From positions 62,001 through 126,000 of the forward strand of contig NZ_JALNMJ010000012.1 of assembly GCF_023156505.1 (NCBI RefSeq): 64,000 nucleotides of DNA, given 5' to 3'. Shown here one piece after another: positions 25,564 through 34,650 of this stretch. Origin of the DNA: Roseibium sediminicola. GTDB lineage: Bacteria > Pseudomonadota > Alphaproteobacteria > Rhizobiales > Stappiaceae. Each line of letters opens with the position of its first letter. Positions within the stretch are counted from its first letter, which is position 1. The position numbers and the translations under genes were made by a program. The notes under the pieces were generated by a model, which ran no database searches, was not told where the DNA came from, and saw only the letters and a program-made list of their open reading frames with translations.

Positions 25564-25671
25564 TCAGGTGTCCGATCCGGGCCCCTTGCGCATGACCAGC
25601 CAGATCATGGCGCCGATAAAGGCGAAGGTGCCCAAATTCATTAGCGTGTCGAGCGGGTCACCGATCAGCAT
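25564..25671 (-). CDS. 35-residue single-helix membrane microprotein overlapping BCCT gene
   Basis: Small frame starting at ATG 25671 inside the last codons of the BCCT gene and overlapping it by 14 bp. The product is MLIGDPLDTLMNLGTFAFIG followed by AMIWLVMRKGPGSDT: a short polar N-terminus, one hydrophobic helix and a basic C-terminal end (positive-inside, so probably N-out). AAAGGAA lies 8 bases before the ATG. Small partner subunits are known for NSS-family carriers (MetS with MetP). I do not know of one for BCCT carriers. Overlap, ribosome site and topology support a real accessory subunit. Confidence 0.6.
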   Translation of the reverse strand: MLIGDPLDTLMNLGTFAFIGAMIWLVMRKGPGSDT

Positions 25672-27169
25672 GGGACGGTTCCTTTCTGGCATCCAGCATC
25701 AGTGCCCGCACAAGGCAGGCAAGCAGCAGAACGGTGATGAAGACAAAAGGCAGTGCGCCGAGGGCGATCAGCGTTTTGACTGCCTGCATGGAGCCCGACA
25801 GGATCATCGCCGCGCCAAGAACACCCAGGATACCGCCCCATATCACCCGCACTCTGGCACTTGGGTTCGGATCGCCGCCGGTTGAAAACGTGCCCAGCAC
25901 GAAGGCGGCGCTGACCACGCTGGTGACGATGAACAGGAAGGCGGCGAGCACCGTGGCCAGGGTCGTCAGGGTGGCCAGCGGCAGGCGCTCGAGCAGTGCG
26001 AAGGTCATGCGTTCGACATTGGTCTGGGTCATGGCGAGAAGCTCTCCCCGGCCCTCAAGGGCCTCATAGATGCCGATGCCGCCAAAAGCGCCGAACCAGA
26101 TGGTCGAGAACAGCGTCGGACCGATCAGCACGCCGAGCACGAATTCGCGGATCGTGCGGCCCTTCGAAATGCGCGCTACAAAAACCCCGACAAATGGTCC
26201 CCAGGCTATCCACCAGACCATGTAGGTCAGGGTCCAGTCCTGGAACCATTTGCTGACCGCGTCATCGAAGAAGGTGAAGGTTTCCAGCCCGCGCGGGATC
26301 ACCACCGAGACATAGTTTCCGATGCCGCCGATGATGGAATTCATCAGGTATTCGGACGGGCCGAGCACGATCGTATAGATCACCAGCCCGATTGCGAGCG
26401 CCATGGCGAGGTTGGAGAGCCGCGCCATGCCGCTGCCGAGATCGACCAGCAAGGGTGGAATATAGGCGGCGATCATGAGCAAAAACACGGTACCGACCAG
26501 GAGTGGCGATGCCGATGGGGTGCCGAACAACACGGAGAGGCCGTCCGCCACCTGAAAGACCCCCATAGCCACGGAGCCGCCGACACCGATGGCGATGGCG
26601 GCAATGGCCATGAAATCGGAAAACCAGCCGACCGCAATGGCCCAGGCCTCACCGGGAAACAGGTTCTTGACCGGTGCGCTGACCAGCATGGGGGTGCCGC
26701 GCCGGTAGCTGAAATAGGCAATAGCGAGTGCCGTCGTGCCATAGATTGCCCAGGCATGGATGCCCCAGTTGAAATTGGCTGCCAGCAGAGCTTGTTCGGC
26801 GGCGAGCGGTGCGGGCAATGCTTCTTGAGCAAAATGAAAATGGGTCAGTGGTTCCGCTACCGCCCAAAACAGCAGCCCGACCCCCATGCCCGCGGCGAAC
26901 AGCATGGCGATCCAGGTCGTCGTGGAATAGTCGGGCCGGTCCGTGTCGGCGCCCAGGCGGATGTCGCCGAACCGGGTGAAGACCAGGCCGAGGCAGAACA
27001 GCAGCATCACCGTGACGGAAAGCATCACGAACCAGCCACGGCTGATGAAATACCGGTCGACAACGGCGCTGGCGATGGCGAGCAGGCTGGCCGGGTCCAG
27101 TACACCCCAGAGCCCGATGACGGCACACAGGCTAAGGGAAGCGGTCAGTAACGTGCGGGATCCCTGCAT
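25658..27169 (-). CDS. BCCT-family betaine/carnitine/choline transporter
   Basis: 503-residue, twelve-helix secondary carrier for quaternary ammonium compounds or related osmolytes. The family motifs are GMGVGLLFWAVAEPLTHF near residue 95 and the helix-8 block WTLTYMVWWIAWGPFVGVFVARISKGRTIREF, with the aromatic substrate-box tryptophans. The N-terminal cytosolic segment is very short, and the C-terminal tail is only about 15 residues, so the long osmosensory tail of BetP is absent. The protein therefore probably imports substrate for metabolism or basal osmoprotection and is not strongly osmo-gated (inference). Substrate specificity cannot be read from sequence. The 35-residue microprotein gene follows immediately. 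Confidence 0.93.
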   Translation of the reverse strand: MQGSRTLLTASLSLCAVIGLWGVLDPASLLAIASAVVDRYFISRGWFVMLSVTVMLLFCLGLVFTRFGDIRLGADTDRPDYSTTTWIAMLFAAGMGVGLLFWAVAEPLTHFHFAQEALPAPLAAEQALLAANFNWGIHAWAIYGTTALAIAYFSYRRGTPMLVSAPVKNLFPGEAWAIAVGWFSDFMAIAAIAIGVGGSVAMGVFQVADGLSVLFGTPSASPLLVGTVFLLMIAAYIPPLLVDLGSGMARLSNLAMALAIGLVIYTIVLGPSEYLMNSIIGGIGNYVSVVIPRGLETFTFFDDAVSKWFQDWTLTYMVWWIAWGPFVGVFVARISKGRTIREFVLGVLIGPTLFSTIWFGAFGGIGIYEALEGRGELLAMTQTNVERMTFALLERLPLATLTTLATVLAAFLFIVTSVVSAAFVLGTFSTGGDPNPSARVRVIWGGILGVLGAAMILSGSMQAVKTLIALGALPFVFITVLLLACLVRALMLDARKEPSHADR

Positions 27170-27458
27170 GATGTCTCCTGGCGGTCGGTTTCTTCGGCTA
27201 CCGGCACCATAGACGGCTCAGGATCGGGTTCAATCCTCCCGTTCGGCTGGAGCACGGACTGACGGAGCTCCCAACCGGCTAGCCGGACCGTTCCGCCGAA
27301 TGGATTCAAACGGATGCCGTGTCTCCGGGCAGCTGCTTTCGGCAAGGGAGAGAGGCGTTCGGGTTGTACGGCGCTTGCTTTTTTACAACCGGGCAGAAAA
27401 AATTAAATGTTTCCGTAGAACATTATCTGTTGGCACACCAGTAAGACCTGGAAGCACG

Positions 27459-29741
27459 ATGCGCGATCGGTCTGAGCGACCAGACATAATCGAAGATGTT
27501 AGACGGCCCCGGCAAGCGGCCGAGGCAGGGACGCGGCGCGCCCGATCCACCATTCTTGGCATCCCCTCCGGACTGGTCATCGCGCTGATGTTCTGCGCCG
27601 TCATCCTTTCCTTCGGCGCCGTTCTGTTCAAGGTCGTGGCGGCGGAAGGCGAGGCCGCGAAACGCGAGCTCAGATCGGTTGCCCGTGTCTTTGAGAATCA
27701 CAAGCTCTTTCTGCTGAAGGACCTGGAGCGCTACGCGGCGTCCAACGCCGCCTATATCAACATCGAAACGGACCGGTCGCAGGACTGGATCCAGCAGCGC
27801 TTCGGCGTCGATATGGCTTTGGACTTTGTGCATGATTACACCGCGCTGATCGACCGGAACAGCGACGTGCTGCTCGCGATGGACCTTTACGGAAGACACA
27901 AGGATGCGTTCTACCAGAATGAGATCCTTCCGGGTTTCGACAAGACGCTGGAGCGCATCCGGAAAAATTACGTCAGCGCTCTTGTGAGGTCCGAGACAGG
28001 GGACGTCCGCTTCGCCGGACGGCTGGCGGATATTTCCGGCGTGGATGTTCTCGATATCGACGGCCAGCCGTACATCGTTTCCGCCTTTGCGATCGTCCCG
28101 GACCCGGGCGGCATCAGAATGGTCGACAAGCCGCCCAACATCCTGATCACGGCCTTCGAGATCGATGCGATCCATCTCAGCAATCTCCTGGCCAGCCTGT
28201 CGCTCGACAATCTGGTCTTTGCGAAATCCATACCCGATCATATGATCGGCATTCCGCTGGAGAATGAGGACGGGCAAGTCCTGGGTTATCTCGCCTGGTT
28301 GCCGATGAGCCAGGCATCGGCCATCATCCTGTCCTCCATTCCCGTTCTGGTCCTGTCTCTGGGGATCATCCTGACCGTCGCGCTGATTGCGGTGCGACAG
28401 AATGCCAATGCCCAATCCGACCTGGCTGAACGCGAGCGGGAGGCGCGTTACGCGGCCAACCACGACCCGGTAACCGGCTTTGTCTCCCGCGGCTATTTTC
28501 TTGCTGCCGCGGCAAAGCGGTTGAACCTGTTGACGGCCCGCGGCAAAGGCGCCTGGGTGATCTATCTCGATGTCGACAATCTCAAACAGGTGAACGACAT
28601 TCACGGCCATACTGTTGGAGACAGTCTGATCCTGGCACAGGCCAGACGGATCCGGGAGGCGTTCGGCGGATATGATTTGATCGGCCGGATCGGCGGCGAC
28701 GAATTCCAGATCCTGACGGAGCGCTGGGAAACCACCGAAGACGCGCTCGCGGAAATCGGCCCGCTGTTCGAGAGCCTGCGTCAGCCGGTCGATTGTGACG
28801 GCAAGCGGATCGAAACCTCGGTCAGCGCAGGCATTGCGCGCTTCCCCGACCATGGCCAGACGCTGACCGGCGTGATCCGGGCGGCGGACATCGCGCTCCA
28901 GCGCTGCAAGAGCGAGCAGAAGAGCGCGTTCCGTTTCTATGACACGCGCATGGATGACTGCTTGCGTGAGCAGCGCGAAATGCGCGTCGAGCTCGACACC
29001 GCGCTGCGCGAGGATCAGCTTGAAGTGTTCTATCAGCCGATCGTGCGTTCGGCTGAAAGCGAGACGGAGTATTACGAGGCGTTGATCCGCTGGCGCCATC
29101 CTGAAAAAGGTCTGGTGTCTCCGGGAGTGTTTCTACCCGTCGCTCAGGAGGCCGGCCTGATGCCGGTCATCGGCACCTGGGTCCTGGAGCGTGCCCTGCG
29201 GGACGCCGGCGGCTGGCAGACGGCCGGGGTGTCGGTCAATGTCTGCACCAGCCAGATCCAGAAGCCGGGCTTTGCCGAGGAGGTCGCCGCCCTCTTGAGG
29301 AAATATGATTTTCCGCCCGAGCGGCTCATTCTGGAAATCACCGAGGACCTGATGCTGGAGGAAAGCCCGCTGACCCGGGACACCTTCCTGAAGCTGCGGG
29401 ACCTCGGCGTGGAGCTCGCGATCGACGATTTCGGCACGGGCTATTCCAGTCTCAGCTATCTGCACAAGTTCCGTTTCGACAAGATGAAGATCGACCGCAG
29501 TTTCGTCTGGCGCATCGGCCAGGACGCGGAAGCCGACATGCTGGTGCGCTCTCTGCTCGGCCTGGCCAAGGTGATGGGCATGCAGACCGTCGGCGAAGGG
29601 GTCGAGACCGAGGCCCAGCGAGCCTTTCTGGTCACCTCCGGCTGCGACTATCTGCAAGGCTACCTTTTCGACAAGCCAAAGCCGCTTGAGGAGTTGGCGG
29701 ACCAGGCCGCTTCGCTGGGACAAGCTGCCGCCTCCAATTAG
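27459..29741 (+). CDS. Membrane CHASE4-like/GGDEF/EAL protein
   Basis: 760-residue inner-membrane c-di-GMP enzyme. Helix one (about residues 32-54) and helix two (about 286-309, IILSSIPVLVLSLGIILTVALIA) flank a periplasmic domain of about 230 residues. Its DLERYAASNAAYINIETDRSQDWIQQRFG segment resembles CHASE4. GGDEF at 412-416 is intact, and EAL at 540-542 is intact with DDFGTGYSSLSYL. The usual VNLSARQL block is altered to VNVCTSQIQ, though the metal-binding Asn is kept. ATG 27459 has GGAAG upstream. An in-frame ATG at 27300 would add 53 residues of poor composition and is rejected. It is monocistronic. Confidence 0.92.
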   Translation: MRDRSERPDIIEDVRRPRQAAEAGTRRARSTILGIPSGLVIALMFCAVILSFGAVLFKVVAAEGEAAKRELRSVARVFENHKLFLLKDLERYAASNAAYINIETDRSQDWIQQRFGVDMALDFVHDYTALIDRNSDVLLAMDLYGRHKDAFYQNEILPGFDKTLERIRKNYVSALVRSETGDVRFAGRLADISGVDVLDIDGQPYIVSAFAIVPDPGGIRMVDKPPNILITAFEIDAIHLSNLLASLSLDNLVFAKSIPDHMIGIPLENEDGQVLGYLAWLPMSQASAIILSSIPVLVLSLGIILTVALIAVRQNANAQSDLAEREREARYAANHDPVTGFVSRGYFLAAAAKRLNLLTARGKGAWVIYLDVDNLKQVNDIHGHTVGDSLILAQARRIREAFGGYDLIGRIGGDEFQILTERWETTEDALAEIGPLFESLRQPVDCDGKRIETSVSAGIARFPDHGQTLTGVIRAADIALQRCKSEQKSAFRFYDTRMDDCLREQREMRVELDTALREDQLEVFYQPIVRSAESETEYYEALIRWRHPEKGLVSPGVFLPVAQEAGLMPVIGTWVLERALRDAGGWQTAGVSVNVCTSQIQKPGFAEEVAALLRKYDFPPERLILEITEDLMLEESPLTRDTFLKLRDLGVELAIDDFGTGYSSLSYLHKFRFDKMKIDRSFVWRIGQDAEADMLVRSLLGLAKVMGMQTVGEGVETEAQRAFLVTSGCDYLQGYLFDKPKPLEELADQAASLGQAAASN

Positions 29742-29801
29742 TTTTACATGCAAGTGTCGCCGCTCTAAGAGCATCCTGTTGAAGGCCGTAGGGCAAGTTA
29801 C

Positions 29802-31097
29802 ATGAAGCAGGCTGTAGTTCTCGGGGCATATGGCTTTATCGGTGCGGCATGCGTGCGTGCGCTTCAGGCACGGGGCTATGCGGTCAGATGCGCGGGCCGG
29901 TCGGAGCGTGCAGCCAGGCGGGCCTTTCCCGGGCTTGACTGGGCTCTGTTCGATTTCGCAACTGCGGATGTGGGCACCTGGCGAAAGGCACTTTCCGGGG
30001 CGGATGTCGTAGTCAATGCCTCCGGCGCGCTTCAGGACGGCGCAAGAGACAATCTGGTAGCTATCCATGAAACCGCGGTCGCCCGCATGTCAGAGGCTCT
30101 TGCCGGGACCGATACCCGCTTCGTCCAGATCTCCGCCGCGGGGGTCTCGAGCGACGCTTCCTCAAGTTTTTTTCGCACCAAGGCGCGCGGTGACACGTTG
30201 GTCATGGCGTCACGTCTGGACTGGATCGTGCTGCGGCCGGTTCTGGTGCTTGGCCCCGAGGCCTATGGCGGCACGGCGCTGTTGCGGGCCAGCGCGGCCT
30301 TGCCGTTGGCGGGCGCACGGATCTTCAGCGATGCCCAAATCCAGACAATCCATGTCGAGGACCTCGCCGAAGCGGTTGCCGAGTGCGCGGACGGGCAGCG
30401 TGGCAGCCGCTTTGTCGCGGACCTGACCGAAGACCACGGACAGTCCTTCCTTGAGCTGACACGCACAATGCGGGACTGGCAGGGCTTCCCGCCCTGGAAG
30501 ATCACAGTTCCGGTTCCCGAACCGCTTGTCTGGGGGCTCGGGCGCGTCGCGGACATGCTCGGCTGGCTCGGCTGGCGCTCGCCCTTGCGCACCAACGCGC
30601 TGTTGCCGTTGAATGCGGGCATTCACGGCGATCCGGACACCTGGCGGCAACAGGGAGGTCGCCGGATCGGGCCTTTGGCCCAAACTCTGGACCGCCTTCC
30701 CGCCACGGTCCAGGAGCGGAGTTTTGCAAGGGTATACCTCGCTTTGCCGCTCTCAATCCTTTGCCTGTCCCTGTTCTGGCTGCTCTCCGGTGTGATCGGC
30801 GTCTTGTCCTTCAACGCGGCGACAGAGGTTCTGACCAGTGCCGGCTATTCGGCGGTCTTCGCTGGAACGGCGGTTCTGGGAGGCGCCGTGCTCGATATTT
30901 CGCTCGGGCTGGCGGTTCTTTGGCGGCGCTGGTGCCGTTCGGCCTGTCTCGGCATGCTGGCGGTCTCCGCCACCTATCTGGCGAGCGGGACCCTGCTGAC
31001 GCCGGAGCTCTGGGCGGATCCGCTCGGACCGCTGGTCAAGATCTTCCCGGCTATGATGCTCGCCCTTTTTGTGGCCCTTCTGCTGGAGGAACGCTGA
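29802..31097 (+). CDS. SDR-type NAD(P)-binding protein fused to DoxX-like membrane domain
   Basis: 431-residue protein. Residues 1 to about 300 form an atypical/extended SDR with the nucleotide motif VLGAYGFIGAACVRAL and the DVVVNASGALQD block, as in NDUFA9-like sugar-epimerase relatives. About residues 310-430 form four membrane helices resembling a DoxX-like domain (YLALPLSILCLSLFWLLSGVIG; PLVKIFPAMMLALFVALLLEER). The fusion occurs in many proteobacteria and is functionally undefined. Its stop overlaps the next gene's ATG (TGATG), so the DUF2269 membrane protein is a coupled partner. Confidence 0.85.
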   Translation: MKQAVVLGAYGFIGAACVRALQARGYAVRCAGRSERAARRAFPGLDWALFDFATADVGTWRKALSGADVVVNASGALQDGARDNLVAIHETAVARMSEALAGTDTRFVQISAAGVSSDASSSFFRTKARGDTLVMASRLDWIVLRPVLVLGPEAYGGTALLRASAALPLAGARIFSDAQIQTIHVEDLAEAVAECADGQRGSRFVADLTEDHGQSFLELTRTMRDWQGFPPWKITVPVPEPLVWGLGRVADMLGWLGWRSPLRTNALLPLNAGIHGDPDTWRQQGGRRIGPLAQTLDRLPATVQERSFARVYLALPLSILCLSLFWLLSGVIGVLSFNAATEVLTSAGYSAVFAGTAVLGGAVLDISLGLAVLWRRWCRSACLGMLAVSATYLASGTLLTPELWADPLGPLVKIFPAMMLALFVALLLEER

Positions 31098-31576
31098 TGT
31101 GGTACGAGCTGTTGCGCTTTGCCCATGTGATCGGCGCCTGTGTGCTGCTCGGCACCGGCGCGGGCATCGCGTTTTTCATGGTGATGTCCAACCGTTCGCA
31201 CAATCCGGCCCTGATCGCCCATGTGGCCGGCATCGTGGTGCTCGCCGACACGGTCTTCACCGCGACGGCGGCGCTGTTCCAGCCGGTCACGGGCTACCTG
31301 CTGGCACAGGAAGTCGGCTGGCCGCTCCTGGAGGGCTGGGTGTTCGTATCACTCTGTCTTTATGTCTTTGTCGGCGCGTTCTGGCTGCCGGTGGTCTGGA
31401 TCCAGATCCGCCTGCGCCGCCTGGCGCTGGCTGCGGCTGAACAAGGCGCTGCTCTTCCGGATGCTTATCACCGGCTCTACCAAATCTGGTTTGCCTGCGG
31501 CTTTCCAGCCTTTTTCGCGGTTCTCGCCATCATCTGGCTGATGCTGACAAGACCCGATCTCCCCATAGGCCTTTAA
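31097..31576 (+). CDS. DUF2269-family integral membrane protein
   Basis: 159-residue protein with four membrane helices (LLRFAHVIGACVLLGTGAGIAFFM; IVVLADTVFTATAALFQPVTGYLLA; WVFVSLCLYVFVGAFWLPVVWIQI; FAVLAIIWLMLT). The histidine in RFAHVIG and pattern identify DUF2269, whose function is unknown. The ATG at 31097 overlaps the SDR-DoxX stop. The same reading frame stays open upstream to 30761, but that part lies within the preceding gene and is not used. Codon spacing indicates a two-gene operon. Confidence 0.85.
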   Translation: MWYELLRFAHVIGACVLLGTGAGIAFFMVMSNRSHNPALIAHVAGIVVLADTVFTATAALFQPVTGYLLAQEVGWPLLEGWVFVSLCLYVFVGAFWLPVVWIQIRLRRLALAAAEQGAALPDAYHRLYQIWFACGFPAFFAVLAIIWLMLTRPDLPIGL

Positions 31577-31584
31577 AAAAGAAA

Positions 31585-31613
31585 ACGCGGGCAGGGGAGG
31601 ATCCTGCCCGCGT
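31585..31613 (-). terminator. Terminator between convergent genes
   Basis: ACGCGGGCAGG-GGAGGAT-CCTGCCCGCGT, 11-bp stem. Read on the minus strand it is followed by TTTTCTTTTTT, a strong terminator for preA. On the plus strand the tail is only TCTTGTGT, so termination of the DUF2269 transcript would be weaker. Confidence 0.85.
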
Positions 31614-31642
31614 CTTGTGTGACCGTTCCGGGAGGGAGACGC

Positions 31643-32956
31643 CTATTCGGCGGCTTCGGTGACGGCCATCGGATTGTTCGGATGGGTCGTCCAGTTGGCG
31701 TAATCCTTTACGACCGGCTTCTTGGTGCGCGGATCGATGCTGCCAGGCGCCATCGGCTCCATGGTGATGCAGTTCTCGACCGGGCAGACATTAACGCACA
31801 GGTTACAGCCGACGCATTCCTCGTCGATCACCTCGAACATGCGTTCGCCATTGACCATGTTGGTGATCGCCTGGTGAGAGGTGTCCTCGCAGGCGATGTG
31901 GCAGCGGCCGCACTGGATGCAGAGGTCCTGGTCGATCTTGGCCTTGGCGATGTAGTTGAGGTTCAGATACTGCCAGTCGGAGACATTGGGCACCGCGCTG
32001 CCGACAAACTGGTCGACGGAGGTGTAGCCCTTCTTGTCCATCCAGTCGCTGAGGCCGTCGATCATGTCCTCGACCACCTTGAAGCCGTAGGTCATCGCTG
32101 CCGTGCAGACCTGCACCGAGCCGGCGCCAAGTGCCATGAACTCGGCCGCATCCCGCCAGGTGGTCACCCCGCCAATGCCCGAGATCGGCAGGCCGTGGGT
32201 GGCCGGGTCGCGGGCGATTTCAGCGACCATGTTGAGCGCGATCGGCTTGACCGCCGGGCCGCAATAGCCGCCATGGGCACCCTTGCCGTCGACGGAGGGC
32301 GACGGCGACATGATGTCGAGATCGACGCCCATGATCGAATTGATGGTGTTGATCAGGGAGACCGCGTCCGCCCCGCCCGCCTTGGCGGCCTGGGCCGGCT
32401 TGCGCACATCGGTGATGTTCGGGGTCAGCTTGACGATGCAGGGCATGCGCGAATGCTGCTTCACCCAGCGCGTGACCATCTCGATATATTCCGGCACCTG
32501 ACCGACGGCCGAGCCCATGCCGCGCTCGCTCATGCCGTGCGGGCAGCCGAAATTGAGTTCGACGCCGTCTGCCTCGGTCTCTTCGACACGGCGCAGGATG
32601 TCGATCCAGTTCTGCTCCTCGCAGGGCACCATCAGCGACACGACCAGAGCCCGGTCGGGCCAGTCGCGCTTGACCTGCTTGATTTCGCGCAGGTTCACTT
32701 CCAGCGGCCGGTCGGTGATCAGCTCGATGTTGTTGAGGCCGATCAGCTGCCGGTCCTTGCCGTGGATCGCGCCGTAGCGCGGGCCGTTGACGTTGACCAC
32801 CGCAGGGTCCTCGCCGAGCGTCTTCCAGACAACGCCGCCCCAGCCGGCCTTGAAGGCGCGGACGACGTTGTATTCCTTGTCTGTCGGCGGCGCGGAGGCC
32901 AGCCAGAACGGGTTCGGCGATTTGATGCCGATGAAGTCTGTACGCAAGTCAGCCAT
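31643..32956 (-). CDS. preA: NAD-dependent dihydropyrimidine dehydrogenase subunit PreA
   Basis: 437-residue FMN/iron-sulphur subunit that, with PreT, reduces uracil and thymine to their 5,6-dihydro forms, the first step of reductive pyrimidine breakdown. The TIM barrel matches the dihydroorotate-dehydrogenase-like domain (IKSPNPFWLASAPPT; LNFGCPHGMSERGMGSAVGQ, with the catalytic Cys; KLTPNITD). The C-terminal ferredoxin part has two 4Fe-4S motifs, CIQCGRCHIAC and CVGCNLCVNVCP. GGGAGAG lies 7 bases before the ATG. It lies 37 bp after preT in the same operon. Downstream hydantoinase/dihydropyrimidinase genes are not in the window. Confidence 0.96.
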   Translation of the reverse strand: MADLRTDFIGIKSPNPFWLASAPPTDKEYNVVRAFKAGWGGVVWKTLGEDPAVVNVNGPRYGAIHGKDRQLIGLNNIELITDRPLEVNLREIKQVKRDWPDRALVVSLMVPCEEQNWIDILRRVEETEADGVELNFGCPHGMSERGMGSAVGQVPEYIEMVTRWVKQHSRMPCIVKLTPNITDVRKPAQAAKAGGADAVSLINTINSIMGVDLDIMSPSPSVDGKGAHGGYCGPAVKPIALNMVAEIARDPATHGLPISGIGGVTTWRDAAEFMALGAGSVQVCTAAMTYGFKVVEDMIDGLSDWMDKKGYTSVDQFVGSAVPNVSDWQYLNLNYIAKAKIDQDLCIQCGRCHIACEDTSHQAITNMVNGERMFEVIDEECVGCNLCVNVCPVENCITMEPMAPGSIDPRTKKPVVKDYANWTTHPNNPMAVTEAAE

Positions 32957-32993
32957 GATGGCTCTCCCTCGAAATCCGTGACACCGGGCGCCT

Positions 32994-34340
32994 TCAAGCG
33001 CTCAAGGCGGCGTTGATGCTTTCAGCGGCGACCTTGCCGTCTTCGACGGCCGCGACCGTGAGGTCTTCGCCGCCAAGAATGCAGTCGCCACCGGCCCAGA
33101 CATCGGAAAGGCTGGTCCTGCGGTCGTCGCCAACCACGATCCGGCCCTTGTCCAGGGTGAGCGCGTCGCCGAGATCGGCCTTGACCAGGGTTTGGCCGAC
33201 GGCCTTGAAGACCATGTCGGCCGGCAGGGTCACGGTCTCGCCGGTGCCTTTCAGGGAGCCATTCTGCTCTTCGGTGCGTTCCAGCTCAATCGCGGTGATG
33301 GCACCATTGGCTCCGACCAGCGCCTTGGGCTGGGCCCAGGTCATGATCTTGACGCCGGTGGTCTGGGCCAGATGCTGCTCGTATTCCGAGGCGTTCATCC
33401 GGTCCTGGCCACGCCGGTAGGCGATGGTGACATCGTCCGCGCCGAGCAGTTTGGTCTGGACGGCGATGTCAACGGCGGTCATGCCGCCACCGATGACAAC
33501 GATCCGGCGTCCGACAGGCAGCTTGGAGAGATCGCCTGCCTGGCGCAGGTCGGCAATGTAGTCGACCGCGTCGAGCGAGCCGCTCTTGTCCTCGCCATCG
33601 AGGCCGAGCGCGTTGACGCCGCCGAGGCCAATGCCGAGGAACACCGCGTCATAATCGGACCGCAGCGTGGCCAGATCCAGATTGTCGCCAAGGCGCATGC
33701 CGGTCTTCAGTTCAATGCCGCCGATGGAGAGAATGAACTCGACTTCGCGGGCCGCGAAATTGTCGACGGACTTGTAGGAGGCGATGCCGAATTCGTTCAG
33801 GCCGCCGGCCTTGTCCCTGGCATCGAACAGCGTGACGTCGTGGCCATGGACAGCCAGCCGGTGGGCGCAGGAAAGGCCCGCCGGGCCGGCGCCGACCACG
33901 GCGACCTTTTTGCCCGTCGGCGCGGCGCGGGTAAACGGCGTGGTGTCGTTCTCGGCCATGTAGTGGTCGGTGGCATAGCGCTGCAGCTGGCCGATCTTCA
34001 CCGGCTTGCCTTCGGCCACTTCACGCACGCAGACCTGTTCGCACAGGGTCTCGGTCGGACAGACGCGGGCGCACATGCCGCCGAGGATGTTCTGCTCGAA
34101 GATCGTCTTCGCCGACCCGGTCGGGTTGCCGGTCGAGATCTGGCGGATGAATTGCGGAATGTCGATGCTTGTCGGGCAGGCCTGCATGCAGGGCGCGTCG
34201 TAGCAAAAATAGCAGCGGTCGGCCTCGACCTGCGCCTCGTGCGGTTCCAGCAAGGGGTGCAGATCGGAAAAATTCTCTGCGTATGCGTCCTCAGGCAAGC
34301 GCCCGGCGGCAATATCCGGGCCGGCTTTGGTCTGGGTCAT
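32994..34340 (-). CDS. preT: NAD-dependent dihydropyrimidine dehydrogenase subunit PreT
   Basis: 448-residue FAD/iron-sulphur subunit that takes electrons from NAD(P)H and passes them to PreA. The N-terminal cysteine-rich domain (CYFCYDAPCMQACPTSIDI; GGMCARVCPTETLCEQVCVR) binds 4Fe-4S clusters. FAD-binding (VAVVGAGPAGLSCAHRLA) and NAD-binding (IVVIGGGMTAVDIAVQ) Rossmann folds follow, then the GGDCILGG motif. The start at 34340 is preferred (GGAG nearby, MTQTKAG); an upstream ATG at 34409 would add 23 residues. A RutR-like palindrome lies about 85 bp upstream, consistent with pyrimidine-responsive control. Confidence 0.95.
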   Translation of the reverse strand: MTQTKAGPDIAAGRLPEDAYAENFSDLHPLLEPHEAQVEADRCYFCYDAPCMQACPTSIDIPQFIRQISTGNPTGSAKTIFEQNILGGMCARVCPTETLCEQVCVREVAEGKPVKIGQLQRYATDHYMAENDTTPFTRAAPTGKKVAVVGAGPAGLSCAHRLAVHGHDVTLFDARDKAGGLNEFGIASYKSVDNFAAREVEFILSIGGIELKTGMRLGDNLDLATLRSDYDAVFLGIGLGGVNALGLDGEDKSGSLDAVDYIADLRQAGDLSKLPVGRRIVVIGGGMTAVDIAVQTKLLGADDVTIAYRRGQDRMNASEYEQHLAQTTGVKIMTWAQPKALVGANGAITAIELERTEEQNGSLKGTGETVTLPADMVFKAVGQTLVKADLGDALTLDKGRIVVGDDRRTSLSDVWAGGDCILGGEDLTVAAVEDGKVAAESINAALSA

Positions 34341-34425
34341 GGAGATCTCCGGAAGGTTGGCGATCGTTTTTGAAAGCGGCCGCCTTCGTTGAATGAGGAG
34401 GCTCACCACTACATTGGAGGAAAAT

Positions 34426-34441
34426 TTGAACAGTTAGTCAA
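34426..34441. promoter_or_regulatory. RutR-like palindrome upstream of preTA
   Basis: TTGAACAGTTAGTCAA matches the RutR consensus TTGACCANNTGGTCAA at 12 of 14 defined positions, with the two differences placed symmetrically. It is the core of a longer palindrome, AAATTTGA-8-TCAAATTT (34422-34445). A T-run follows. The 34341-34650 gap otherwise shows no gene. Confidence 0.5.
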
Positions 34442-34650
34442 ATTTTTTTTGGAACGATTATAAACTTGAGGAAAAAAATCAGAAATAAAGTTGCCGATTT
34501 TCCAGCAGCTTAGTACGAAAATATATGGATGATGAAATTTGCGCCATGGCGCGGTTTCCGGCTCCAAATTGGCAGCCAGAAACGAAAACCGACATGCAGA
34601 CAGAACGGACCGCTGTCCGGAAGAGAGGGTTTCGCGCGTGTGTTTTGCGG

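Noticed and set aside
30761-31096. Upstream in-frame extension of the DUF2269 gene
   Set aside because: The stretch overlaps the SDR-DoxX gene, and the DUF2269 family start matches the ATG at 31097.
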